Assembly (NCBI GenBank): GCA_964481145.1
Contig: CAYZTA010000023.1
Span: 15,541 to 79,540, forward strand
Length of the DNA: 64,000 nt
Direction: 5' to 3'
Source: Sandaracinus sp964481145
Lineage (GTDB): Bacteria; Myxococcota_A; Polyangia; Polyangiales; Sandaracinaceae
In this document: piece after piece, positions 28,548 through 37,533 of the stretch
Layout of the letters: each line of letters starts with the position of its first letter
How positions within the stretch are numbered: the first letter of the stretch is position 1
Notes under the pieces: generated by a model
The model's database searches: none
Told to the model about the DNA's origin: nothing
The model's input: the letters and a program-made list of their open reading frames with translations, nothing else
Translations under genes and position numbers: made by a program

Positions 28548-30593
28548 ATGAAGCCCAAGCGTCCGGTGGCTCGTCCGGCAGCGCGTCCAGCCAAGCGCGG
28601 CCCGGCAGTGCGCCTCGAAGGCGGAGCTCTACGAGTCGGTGAACGAAACGTCCCCCTCCTCGCCGGAGCCGTTCACTATTTTCGTCTCGAACGCGAGGCA
28701 TGGCGCGCCGCGCTCACCGAAACACGCGCGCTCGGTCTTCCCATCGTCGAAACTTACGTGCCTTGGCAAGTCCATGAACTCGCTGCGGGGACGTATGATT
28801 TTGGACAGCGAGATCCTCGCAAAGACGTGGGCGCCTTCCTCGATTTGGCCGCCGAGCTCGATCTCTTGGCGTTCGTGCGGCCTGGTCCTCACATCAACTC
28901 CGAGATGACCTTCTTCGGGCTGCCCGAGCGCATTGTTTACGACACCTCGCTCCAAGCACGCTCTCCGCGTCAGAATCCAGTCGTCCTCGGCTTCCCCCCG
29001 CGCATGTTCCCGGTCCCCTCGTATGCGAGCTCTCAATATCACGCGGAGGTCGCGCGCTGGTACGAAGCCGTGGGTGAACAGTTGCGTTCACGCATGTGGC
29101 CCAATGGTCCTATCGTGCTCTTGCAGGTCGACAACGAAGCGACCTATTGGTTTCGAGACGCGGCGTACGATTCGGATTATCACCCCGATGCCATCGCTGA
29201 GTGGCGTAGTTGGCTCGAGCGCCGCTACCACACCGTGGACGCCGTATCCGCCGCTCATCGCCGCGAATATCGCACCTGGGACGAGGTTCAGCCTCCAGAA
29301 CGCTTCGATGCCGAGACTCTCGAAGCACTCCCCCGCCACCTCGATTGGAACAAGTTCCGCGAAGAGCTCACCGCCATCGCGCTCTCGCGTTTCAAACAAC
29401 AAATGTCCAAAGCCGGACTCGACGGCGTCCCCACCGTGCACAATCTCCCGCTCGGCGAGCAAGCGGCGCCCGTCAGTGTGCCGCAGCTCGAGGAGATCGT
29501 CGATGTCGTCGGCCTCGACTATTATCACGCGCGCCGCGAGCACCGAACGATCAAACGCCGTTCTCTCTTCCTCGCAGGCACGTCGAAGCTGCCCTTTTCG
29601 CCCGAGATGGGCGTGGGTGCTCCGCCGTGGTTCACACCGCTCACCCACGACGATTCACTCTTTTGCGCAATGTGCGCAGCGGCCTACGGTGTTCGCGGCA
29701 TGAGCCTCTACATGGCTGTCGATCGTGATCGCTGGTATGGCGCGCCGATCGATTCGAGCGGCCAGCCGCGCGCCGAGACCTACGATTGGAAGAACTTCCT
29801 CCGCGCTCTTTCCGACATCGAATTCCATCGCCTCACGCGACGTGCCGAGGTGGGGCTCGTGTTGCCTCGCGAGTATTCGCGTTTGTCACGCGCCACCCAC
29901 TTGCTCGGGATGTTTTCGCCCATCACGCTCGAAGCCATCGGCGGCTCGCCCGTGGAAGCGTGCAGCGAAGAAGCGCTCGGCTTCGCTGGGCCGATTCAAG
30001 TCCTCTGGTGGAAAATGATCGCGCGCTTCGCAGAAGCGCTCACGGCCGCCGGAGTGCCCTACGTCTATATCGATGGCGAATCTCCCACCGAACGCTTCGA
30101 CGGACTCCGTGTGCTCATCGCACCGAGTTACGAATACGCCTCCGAACCGCGTTGGGAGCGCTTGTGCGCGTTCGCCAAAGAGGGTGGACACGTGGTGTTC
30201 GGCCCTGCTCTTCCTCATCTCGATGAGTCCATGCAACCTCGCGAGTTCGAAACGCCCGCCCACGGAAAGAGGGTGTTGATCGACGAGTTGGAAGACGCGA
30301 CACGCGTCGTTGGCGAGATCGTCCAGGAGCTCCATCTCGAAGCGCCTTTTCGCGCGAGCCCCGCGCCGATCGAAACGACCCTTCACGAAGACGAACGCGG
30401 CCCGCGCGTGCTCTTCGTGATCAATCCGAGCCCTGATCACGCGCAGGCGGAGATCGTTTTGCCTCATGCCATGTTGTTCGAAGACGTCATGACGCAAGAG
30501 CATTTCGATGGGAGCGATGTGCTTTCGATTGCGCTCCCCCCCTATGCTTGCCGCATGTTGACCGTGAGACGCGATGGGGGAGAAGCACGATGA
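28548..30593 (+). CDS. GH35-type beta-galactosidase-like glycoside hydrolase
   Basis: A 681-residue TIM-barrel glycoside hydrolase. The N-terminal start of the barrel (LAGAVHYFRLEREAW, then GLPIVETYVPWQVHE) is typical of family 35. The candidate acid/base is Glu197 in LLQVDNEATY and the nucleophile Glu353 in FSPEMGVG. FVRPGPHINSE is the conserved beta-strand 4 region. A C-terminal accessory region (about 500-681) contains a glutamine amidotransferase-like alpha/beta segment, as in GH42 enzymes. The N-terminal 20 residues are basic and Pro-rich; no signal peptide is seen, so it is probably cytosolic. It is coupled by ATGA to the next gene. Confidence 0.82.
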   Translation: MKPKRPVARPAARPAKRGPAVRLEGGALRVGERNVPLLAGAVHYFRLEREAWRAALTETRALGLPIVETYVPWQVHELAAGTYDFGQRDPRKDVGAFLDLAAELDLLAFVRPGPHINSEMTFFGLPERIVYDTSLQARSPRQNPVVLGFPPRMFPVPSYASSQYHAEVARWYEAVGEQLRSRMWPNGPIVLLQVDNEATYWFRDAAYDSDYHPDAIAEWRSWLERRYHTVDAVSAAHRREYRTWDEVQPPERFDAETLEALPRHLDWNKFREELTAIALSRFKQQMSKAGLDGVPTVHNLPLGEQAAPVSVPQLEEIVDVVGLDYYHARREHRTIKRRSLFLAGTSKLPFSPEMGVGAPPWFTPLTHDDSLFCAMCAAAYGVRGMSLYMAVDRDRWYGAPIDSSGQPRAETYDWKNFLRALSDIEFHRLTRRAEVGLVLPREYSRLSRATHLLGMFSPITLEAIGGSPVEACSEEALGFAGPIQVLWWKMIARFAEALTAAGVPYVYIDGESPTERFDGLRVLIAPSYEYASEPRWERLCAFAKEGGHVVFGPALPHLDESMQPREFETPAHGKRVLIDELEDATRVVGEIVQELHLEAPFRASPAPIETTLHEDERGPRVLFVINPSPDHAQAEIVLPHAMLFEDVMTQEHFDGSDVLSIALPPYACRMLTVRRDGGEAR

Positions 30594-31654
30594 TCGCTGC
30601 GGATCTCAAGGTCGAAGGGTTCGATGCGAAATCGTGGACGAATCTGATTTCGCTCTTTGCGCCCAGCGTCGTCACACGAATCCACCGCGAACCTCCGCCG
30701 AGCGACGCGCCCGAAGTCGAACAACAGCCAGAAGACAAACCCACCGGAACCGTCGTCGTCATCGTTTCCGAGTCTGGCCGTGTCCGAAAGGCGTTTCATT
30801 CCGTCCGTGGCCGCATTCGTGACCTCGTGTGGGAAGGGCCAAGCTCGCTCCCGGCACTCACCGAAATGTATGCGGCACGCCGGACCATCGTCCTTCGCGA
30901 GGGCACGATCGAGGAGATCTCTGAGCGCATTGCACAACGTCTGGCACGAGGAGACGACTACATTGCGCAGTGGCTCGTGGTCGCACGCACCACTCGCGAA
31001 ATGATCGAGGAAGGCCTCATTCAGATCTGGCCTCGGCCCTATTCAGCCCTTCCCATTCCCACTGTGGGAATGGTGAACCGCGCGCTCGACATCGTGCTTC
31101 CCGACGACCACGCGATGGTGATGGTGCTTTGGAGTGGAAACACGCCGTGGACGGGTGTCGTTCTGCGGCGACGCCGAGGTGAAATCGACCTCATCGCGGG
31201 TCCCGATCTGATCCAGAAGTGGAGCGGACCCCTCGGTGGCGATTGGCGGCGCGATCATCGGTTCGTGAGCGAAGGTGTCACGCGCGCCGTCGCTCCAGTT
31301 CACCTCGGGATTTACGGAGAAATCGGGAGCGTTCGCAGACTTCTCCGAAACGCAGAAAAAGGCGCGTGGGCGCGCGCCGTCGCGGTGCGCGACATCATCG
31401 TCAGCCCGACCCCCGCCTACGTGGCCGTGGCGCTCGGCGCCGACGCCGCGCGTGCCGTGGCGAAACGAACGACGACTTGGCTCGGCGGAATCGATGCGCT
31501 CGCATCTTTGGCCCCGATCGCGACCTATGTTCGAGGCCGCATCTCCGAGGTCGCGAGCGTGACGCAAACACTCGGCTTCGACCCGCTCAAGGTGCTCGCG
31601 ACCGTGCTGACACGGAGTGACGCCGAAACCACAGATCAAGGCGACTCCGGCTAA
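30590..31654 (+). CDS. Conserved-looking protein of unknown function, coupled to the GH35 gene
   Basis: A 354-residue protein. I do not recognise the family. The sequence is mixed alpha/beta with no signal peptide; the N-terminus (MIAADLKVEGFDAKSW) suggests a soluble start. It has no obvious cofactor motif. There are mildly hydrophobic stretches at 165-185 and near 315-335 but no clear membrane segment. ATG 30590 overlaps the upstream stop by four bases and has GGGGGAG before it, so it is translated with the glycosidase and may share its pathway. It is convergent with the kinase gene. Confidence 0.65.
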   Translation: MIAADLKVEGFDAKSWTNLISLFAPSVVTRIHREPPPSDAPEVEQQPEDKPTGTVVVIVSESGRVRKAFHSVRGRIRDLVWEGPSSLPALTEMYAARRTIVLREGTIEEISERIAQRLARGDDYIAQWLVVARTTREMIEEGLIQIWPRPYSALPIPTVGMVNRALDIVLPDDHAMVMVLWSGNTPWTGVVLRRRRGEIDLIAGPDLIQKWSGPLGGDWRRDHRFVSEGVTRAVAPVHLGIYGEIGSVRRLLRNAEKGAWARAVAVRDIIVSPTPAYVAVALGADAARAVAKRTTTWLGGIDALASLAPIATYVRGRISEVASVTQTLGFDPLKVLATVLTRSDAETTDQGDSG

Positions 31655-31678
31655 GGGCAATGCAGGCCCCGAGGTCGA

Positions 31679-33031
31679 TCAAAAATCGAGCTCGCGACGG
31701 ATGCTCGGGGATCCTTTTGCTGGACGCCGTTCGCCGCGACGACGCGGCTGAACGGTTCTTTCGACAGATTCCGGTTCGGGCTCGATGGCGACTGCACCCT
31801 CCTCGGTTTCTTCGACCTCTTCGATCTCCTCGAGAGGAGCCGGAGCCGGCAACACGGCTCTCGCCGGTGGAGCTGCTTCTTCGACGTGATTCGCACGCTC
31901 CTCGATGGGTGGGGCCGCCACTGGACGAACCTCGTCGAGCGATGCGGGAGAATCGCCGAAGGAGATCGCCAGAGCCACACCTGCCAAAAGAATCGCGAGT
32001 ATCAAGACGAAGACCCAAGTCCGGTTTTTGGTCGGCAGGGTGAGAGACGCGGTGTTCGTTGACGCAGGACGTTCGTTGGCCACACGCGCTTGGGTTCCGC
32101 TCACATGAGTGTCGCGCGGAATCCACGAGTTGTTTCCTGCGCCGTCGAGTCGACGACCTGACGCCACGAGCAAAGCCTGACGCATCTCGCGCGCAGACTG
32201 ATATCGACGGGCCGGTTCGCGCGCCATCGCACGATCGACGACCTCACACAACTCAGGCAGATCCGGCCGAAGTTCTTTGATGGAAAGAGGTGTCTTGTGC
32301 GCGACGAGCTCGACCACCTGCTGTGGCTCGGAATGTTCAAAAGGAAGAGTTCCCGAGAGCATCTCGTATAACACGACTCCAACACTGTAGATGTCGGAGC
32401 GAAAATCGAGCGGCTCCCCAAAAGCTTGTTCGGGCGACATGTATTCAGGTGTGCCGATCACAACCTTTTGCTGCGCCGAAATCTCATCGACCCCTTGCGA
32501 AATTCCAAAATCCAAGAGGCGTGCAAAAACGCCATCGACTTCATCGCTCGTCAGGAACACGTTGCCCGGCTTGAGATCGCGGTGGACGATCCCAGCCCGG
32601 TGCACGGCGTCGAGTCCGCTCAACATCTGAGTGGAGATGTCGATGAACTCATCGATCTCGGGCAATTCCCGCGAGAGACGCTGATCGAGCGGCTCCCCCT
32701 CGAGCAACTCCATGACCATGTAAGGTTCACCGTTACGGCTCGTGCCGAAATCGAGAATATCGACCACGTGTCGATGTCGAACGGACGCCGCAACTTTCGC
32801 TTCTCTCAGGAAGCGTTCGATCGGCTCGTCACCATCCCCCCATGATTCGATGAATTTCACAGCGACGGGACGATTCAGCGTGACGTGCGTCGCGCGCCAG
32901 ACACGCGCCATGCCGCCACGCGCAATCGTCTCCTCGAGACGATACTTGCTGCCAAGGATCTCTCCGGGAACTCCGGCCAATGGTTGCTCGCGCGAGCCAG
33001 GCCGGACGGCATGAATGGTGGCACGAGTCAA
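31679..33031 (-). CDS. Membrane-anchored Ser/Thr protein kinase (Hanks type)
   Basis: A 450-residue kinase. The N-terminal catalytic domain (about 30-295) has the glycine loop, Lys59 (VAVKF), catalytic loop HRDLKPGN (150-157), DFG (174-176) and GTPEYMSPEQ, all intact. A Pro/Ser linker leads to one membrane segment at about 343-363 (WVFVLILAILLAGVALAI), then an acidic, Pro-rich tail ending in basic residues. This cytosolic kinase plus single membrane pass is the standard myxobacterial arrangement. The tail has no recognisable sensor domain. It is divergent from the PEGA/TPR gene. Confidence 0.93.
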   Translation of the reverse strand: MTRATIHAVRPGSREQPLAGVPGEILGSKYRLEETIARGGMARVWRATHVTLNRPVAVKFIESWGDGDEPIERFLREAKVAASVRHRHVVDILDFGTSRNGEPYMVMELLEGEPLDQRLSRELPEIDEFIDISTQMLSGLDAVHRAGIVHRDLKPGNVFLTSDEVDGVFARLLDFGISQGVDEISAQQKVVIGTPEYMSPEQAFGEPLDFRSDIYSVGVVLYEMLSGTLPFEHSEPQQVVELVAHKTPLSIKELRPDLPELCEVVDRAMAREPARRYQSAREMRQALLVASGRRLDGAGNNSWIPRDTHVSGTQARVANERPASTNTASLTLPTKNRTWVFVLILAILLAGVALAISFGDSPASLDEVRPVAAPPIEERANHVEEAAPPARAVLPAPAPLEEIEEVEETEEGAVAIEPEPESVERTVQPRRRGERRPAKGSPSIRRELDF

Positions 33032-33076
33032 GAAAAATCACTCCTGATACGAACCATTCTGGACTCACTGCGCAGC

Positions 33077-33126
33077 ATGGCTGTGCTCAAGGGTAGTAGG
33101 GATGGCTGTGCTCAAGGGTAGTAGGG
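33077..33126. repeat. Perfect 25-bp tandem duplication upstream of two divergent genes
   Basis: Two adjacent identical 25-base units (33077-33101 and 33102-33126), each starting ATGGCTGTGCTCAAGG and ending TAGTAGGG. They lie in the 203-base region between the Ser/Thr kinase and the PEGA/TPR gene. They could be a doubled regulator site or a recent slippage event. Confidence 0.85.
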
Positions 33127-33234
33127 GTCCTTGCCTCGATCGAGGCAAATACTGATGTTGAGGAACCATTGTTGCATTTTGCAACGGTAGGAGCATGATC
33201 CGTCCTACTTCGGGTTGCAATCTCCCCGCTCGAA

Positions 33235-34086
33235 GTGAAGATCCCCCTTGTGTCCAGTTCCCGGTTGCAGACCCACATGGGGTGGGCCTTTGTGTTCGCA
33301 TTCGTGTTCGGGCTGTCTGCAAAGCTCGAAACCGCTTCGGCACAAACCCCTCGTTCGGCACGTACCTCCAGCTCGACGCGCGACAGTGCGGTCGCACGCG
33401 CGCTTTTTCGTGAAGGTGTGGCGTGTGCAGATGCCCGAGATTGGGCTTGTGCGGCCGATCGGTTCGCCCAAGCTCGAGAAGTCCGTCCATCTGCGGTCTT
33501 GACCTACAATCTAGGCCACGCGCTGATCGAGCTCGGACGGGTCGTCGAAGGCACAGAAATCCTGACGCAACTGCTTCGCGATTCCACATTGAGGAGCAGC
33601 ATCCGCGCAGACGCGGAGCGCACGCTCGACATCGCGTCTCGACAGATCAGCCAGCTCTCGATTCAGGTCATCGGTCCCACCGAAGGAACCACGTTCACAT
33701 TGGATGGTCGCGAGCTCGCTGGGTCGCTGCTCGGAACAGCCATTCCCGTCGATCCCGGAGAGCGGCGCATCGAAGCGCACCATGCGGGCGAGCTCGTTGC
33801 GCATGCGCTCGTGATCGCCACTGCGGGGGAGCCTGTGGTTGCCACGCTCACCCTCCCCGAGCATCCCTCCCCATCCGAGGCTCCACCCACGGACTTGGCT
33901 CTTTCGCAGCTCGTGATCGAACCTCACGAGGAATCGGATGACGCCCCCTGGATTGCGCTTGGGATCAGCGGCGCAATCTTGGTCATCGGCGGCGCGATCA
34001 CGCTTGGAATCGTACTTTCATCCCCCTCTTCGGATCCGGTGTTCGATGGAAACTTAGGGCACGTGGAGATTGGACGAGGACAATGA
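33235..34086 (+). CDS. Secreted/inner-membrane TPR-PEGA-like protein
   Basis: A 283-residue protein from GTG 33235 (ATG 33277 is an alternative). A signal peptide ends near ASAQ (about 34-37). A TPR-like helical region (about 50-130) reads ALFREGVACADARDWACAADRFAQA. It is followed by a PEGA-like beta domain (about 140-210, TLDGRELAGSLLGTAIPVDPGERRIEAHHAGEL) and a C-terminal membrane segment (about 242-264). This combination is frequent in myxobacterial envelope proteins. Its stop overlaps the start of the Cys-rich lipoprotein gene (ATGA), so the two products are probably made together. Confidence 0.75.
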   Translation: MKIPLVSSSRLQTHMGWAFVFAFVFGLSAKLETASAQTPRSARTSSSTRDSAVARALFREGVACADARDWACAADRFAQAREVRPSAVLTYNLGHALIELGRVVEGTEILTQLLRDSTLRSSIRADAERTLDIASRQISQLSIQVIGPTEGTTFTLDGRELAGSLLGTAIPVDPGERRIEAHHAGELVAHALVIATAGEPVVATLTLPEHPSPSEAPPTDLALSQLVIEPHEESDDAPWIALGISGAILVIGGAITLGIVLSSPSSDPVFDGNLGHVEIGRGQ

Positions 34087-36578
34087 ATCGTCAGTACTCA
34101 TGGGCGCTTTCGATCTTGTCGGTGGGGATGTTGGTGGGATGCCACCAGGCTCCTCTCACGCAGCTCGTGGTCGCGATCGATTCGGATTTGGAGATTCCAA
34201 GCAACCTGGATCGTGTCGAGCTCCTCATCGAAGCGCCCGATGGGGAACGGCGACAGAGCGTCGGCGAGCTTTCTGGTGATGCGGCCGTCCCTCTTCCTCT
34301 CTCCCTTGGTCTTCTTCATCGAGGAGGTCCGCTCGGACCCATCTCGATCGTTGCGCGCGGTCTCTTGGGCAACGATGAAGTCGTGATCCGACACGCGAGC
34401 GCTTCGTTCATCGAACAACGCACCTTGATCCTCGAAATGCATCTCTCGCGCGCATGCATCGGTGTCGCATGTGATGCGGATGAAACCTGTGAACTGGGCG
34501 AATGCCGGAGTCGCGTCATCTCCGAAAGTGAGCTCAAAGACTACGTAGGGCAGATCCCGCGTCTCTCGGGCGATGGCGGAATCAATTGTCTGAACATCGA
34601 GCTTTGCAACGGAATCGACGATGATTGCGACGAGCACATCGACGAAGGAATCGATCTGATGACGAATCCACGACATTGCGGCCGATGCGGCAATGTCTGT
34701 CCAAACTTCGCAGGTTCCCGACCTATTTGTGTGCGCGGAGAATGCGCCATCGAGTGTGTCGATGGTTTGGGAGATTGCGATGGTGAGCCACGAACGGGCT
34801 GCGAGACCCCTCTCGATTCCCCCACCGACTGCGGTGCATGCACGCAAGAATGCACAGTTTCACACGGCATTCCGAGCTGCTTCGCTCAGACGTGCACCGT
34901 CGAAACGTGCGCGCCTGGCTTCGGCGACTGCAATGGAATGGCCGAGGATGGATGCGAAGCTCGTCTCGACTCCATCACGAACTGCGGGCGCTGTGACACT
35001 CCATGCGCACCCTTGAATGCGATTCCAGGGTGCGCCGGTGGCACCTGTCGATATGTGACGTGTGAGTCAGGGTTTGGTGATTGCGATTCGGACACCACGA
35101 CCGGTTGTGAAACACCGCTCAACACGACGAATCATTGCGGCGGTTGCATGCGCGCGTGTCCGACGCTGGATCATGCCGAGGCGGCATGCATGGCCGGACA
35201 GTGCGCCATCGGCCGATGCGAAAGCGGCTTTGGCGATTGTAACAGCATGGCCTTGGATGGTTGTGAAACCCGCCTTGATTCGCTCGCGAGTTGTGGTGCA
35301 TGTGGTCGGAGCTGTTCCTTGGCTCACGCCAGCGAGCAATGCCAGGATGGAACATGCGCGCTCGTCGCATGCGATCCAGGGTGGGGCGATTGCGATGGCT
35401 TGGCCTCCACGGGCTGCGAGACGAACCTCCTCACAGCATCCAATTGCGGACGCTGTAGGAACGTCTGCTCCGCGCCGACGCCGATTTGCGGCGCCGACTC
35501 CCGAGGCATCGGAACCTGCCAGTCCGCGTGTGCTCCGAACGAAACTCTCTGCGGAACGGCGTGTGTCACCCTCGCGACCAACATCGCACATTGCGGTCAG
35601 TGCGACCGCCCCTGCGTGCCCAATCATGCAAGCGGCATGTGCGTCGATGGTTCGTGTCGGATTGCGGCATGCGACCCTGGCTTCGGCGACTGCAATGCAA
35701 ACCCCGCCGATGGATGCGAAACTCGGCTCGATACCGTGATGAATTGCGGGGCGTGCAACCGCGTTTGCACCCTGTCCGAAGCAACCGCGAGTTGTGCTTT
35801 CGGAACATGCGGCATCTCCTCCTGCGAGACGGGATTTGGCGATTGTGATCGTGTCGCATCCAATGGCTGCGAAACTCCACTCGATTCGCTGACCGCATGT
35901 GGCGCGTGCGATACGCCTTGCTCACTCGACCATGCAGAAGAAACGTGTGGGACCGGAACGTGCTCGATCGTCCGTTGCGAAGCTGGTTGGGGCGATTGTG
36001 ATGGAATGGCCCAGAACGGCTGCGAAACATCACTCAATTCGCTGACGACGTGCGGAACTTGCACAGGCATGTGTGATCTGGCCCGTGCCAGTGAATCATG
36101 TGCAACCGGAATGTGTGTGCTCGTATCGTGTGAGTCGGGCTTTGGAAATTGTGACGGGATGGATTCGAACGGATGCGAGCAGAGTCTTCGAACGAGCAGT
36201 CATTGTCTTGCATGTAACGTCCGGTGCGGACCATTCCCGAATGCAAGCGCAAGCTGCGCGAGCGGGGGATGTGAGATGACCTGCAGTGCCGGTTACGGTG
36301 ATTGTCTCACCGAAGAGGCGGGGTGTGAGACAGCCCTCAATACCATGATGAACTGCGCAGGATGTGGCGTCGCTTGTCCAACCCCCGATAACACAACCAC
36401 CTCATGCAGCGATGGAACCTGCCGTATCGTTGGCTGCACCCAGGGAAATCGCGCCGATTGCAATGGCATGGTCGCCGACGGCTGCGAAGTGCATCTTCTG
36501 ACCGATCCTCAAAACTGCGGGACTTGTGGCCATGCATGCGAACAAGAACAGCGCTGTCGAGGCGGGATGTGCGAATGA
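34083..36578 (+). CDS. MopE-like Cys-rich repeat lipoprotein
   Basis: An 831-residue protein with a lipoprotein signal ending MLVGC (Cys20). Residues 21-170 look like a beta domain. CNGIDDDCDEHIDEG is a MopE-type Ca-binding-like motif. After it come eleven tandem repeats of about 45-50 residues with the core GaGDCxGxxxxGCEtxLxxxxxCGxCxxxC; one longer unit near the middle lacks the GDC core. Nearly every repeat carries six to eight cysteines, implying many disulfides and an elongated surface fibre. Such proteins are typical of Polyangia and other large-genome deltaproteobacteria. Its function is unknown. It is translationally coupled to the TPR-PEGA gene. Confidence 0.85.
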   Translation: MNRQYSWALSILSVGMLVGCHQAPLTQLVVAIDSDLEIPSNLDRVELLIEAPDGERRQSVGELSGDAAVPLPLSLGLLHRGGPLGPISIVARGLLGNDEVVIRHASASFIEQRTLILEMHLSRACIGVACDADETCELGECRSRVISESELKDYVGQIPRLSGDGGINCLNIELCNGIDDDCDEHIDEGIDLMTNPRHCGRCGNVCPNFAGSRPICVRGECAIECVDGLGDCDGEPRTGCETPLDSPTDCGACTQECTVSHGIPSCFAQTCTVETCAPGFGDCNGMAEDGCEARLDSITNCGRCDTPCAPLNAIPGCAGGTCRYVTCESGFGDCDSDTTTGCETPLNTTNHCGGCMRACPTLDHAEAACMAGQCAIGRCESGFGDCNSMALDGCETRLDSLASCGACGRSCSLAHASEQCQDGTCALVACDPGWGDCDGLASTGCETNLLTASNCGRCRNVCSAPTPICGADSRGIGTCQSACAPNETLCGTACVTLATNIAHCGQCDRPCVPNHASGMCVDGSCRIAACDPGFGDCNANPADGCETRLDTVMNCGACNRVCTLSEATASCAFGTCGISSCETGFGDCDRVASNGCETPLDSLTACGACDTPCSLDHAEETCGTGTCSIVRCEAGWGDCDGMAQNGCETSLNSLTTCGTCTGMCDLARASESCATGMCVLVSCESGFGNCDGMDSNGCEQSLRTSSHCLACNVRCGPFPNASASCASGGCEMTCSAGYGDCLTEEAGCETALNTMMNCAGCGVACPTPDNTTTSCSDGTCRIVGCTQGNRADCNGMVADGCEVHLLTDPQNCGTCGHACEQEQRCRGGMCE

Positions 36579-36613
36579 GACAAACTGAAAGGGTGCTCAG
36601 CTGAACAAAAAAG

Positions 36614-36642
36614 TTGACGCATGCACAAGCGTCACGTAACCC
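36614..36642 (+). promoter_or_regulatory. Candidate lexA promoter region
   Basis: TTGACG (36614-36619), 17 bases, then TAACCC (36637-36642), about 55 bases before the lexA ATG. GCTGAAC (36600-36606), just upstream, is the reverse complement of GTTCAGC, the conserved end of the Myxococcus LexA box; the rest of that box is not well matched. LexA autoregulation is therefore only suggested. Confidence 0.35.
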
Positions 36643-36696
36643 TTTGTCGCACCTGTCCATGCGAACAGCTCAACGCAGGTCGAAGGGGTACGGCGA

Positions 36697-37527
36697 ATGA
36701 ACAAGCTTACGGACCGTCAGCGGATGGTTCTCGAATACATTTGCGAGTCGATCCAAGACCGCGGCTACCCGCCCACCCTTCGAGAGATTGGCCTCAAACT
36801 AGGCATTCGCAGCACGAATGGGGTGAATGATCACCTCCGTGCCCTCGAAAGGAAGGGCTATCTCACGCGAGAGGATATGAAATCGCGCACGTTGCGCCCG
36901 ACGGCATCCACGCTTCAACTGGTTGGAGAATCCTCGTCAGACGTTCAGTCGGAGGAAGTCTTCCAAGAGGTCACGAGAAAGATCGCAGTCGACGAGGAGA
37001 ACGAGCTTTCGATGCGGATGGCGAATCCACAGCTCAAAAGCACTCGGTTCGTTCAAAAGCCCGCGGACATCCGAAGAAGTGAAGATCCGATTGAGCGAAC
37101 GCGCCGCGCGGAAGCCGCCAATGATGACGACATGATCGAGATTCAGATTCTTGGTCGTGTCGCAGCGGGCCTCCCGATGCAGGCGATCGAGCATCGCACC
37201 GACACGGTGCGCATCGATCGCATGTTGCTGGGTCGAGGCGCAGGCTCCGATGTCTTTGGGCTACGCATCCACGGAGAGTCGATGATCGAAGCCGGCATTC
37301 ACGATGGCGACTACGTGTTCGTACGCAAGCAAGCCGAAGCTGCACGGGGCGCGATCGTGATCGCCATGGTGGGGGACGAAGCGACCTGCAAATACTTCTA
37401 TCCCGAATCGACTCATATTCGGCTCGAACCCGCAAACTCGAGCATGGCGCCCATTCTCGTGCCGAAAAGTGAATGGCGCGAAACCCAGATCTTGGGAGTT
37501 GTGGTCGGAATCTTTCGACGGATCTGA
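36697..37527 (+). CDS. lexA: LexA repressor with an extended linker
   Basis: A 276-residue LexA. The N-terminal winged helix (1-70) has LTDRQRMVLEYI and PTLREIGLKLGIRSTNGVNDHL. The C-terminal self-cleavage domain has the Ala157-Gly158 site (RVAAGLP), catalytic Ser195 (GESMIEAG) and Lys232 (ATCKYFY). RecA-stimulated cleavage there would release the SOS regulon. LexA proteins are usually about 200-240 residues; here a charged linker of about 70 residues (75-146) separates the domains. GAAGGGG precedes ATG 36697 by eight bases. It stands alone in its transcript. Confidence 0.94.
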   Translation: MNKLTDRQRMVLEYICESIQDRGYPPTLREIGLKLGIRSTNGVNDHLRALERKGYLTREDMKSRTLRPTASTLQLVGESSSDVQSEEVFQEVTRKIAVDEENELSMRMANPQLKSTRFVQKPADIRRSEDPIERTRRAEAANDDDMIEIQILGRVAAGLPMQAIEHRTDTVRIDRMLLGRGAGSDVFGLRIHGESMIEAGIHDGDYVFVRKQAEAARGAIVIAMVGDEATCKYFYPESTHIRLEPANSSMAPILVPKSEWRETQILGVVVGIFRRI

Positions 37528-37533
37528 GTCCAG

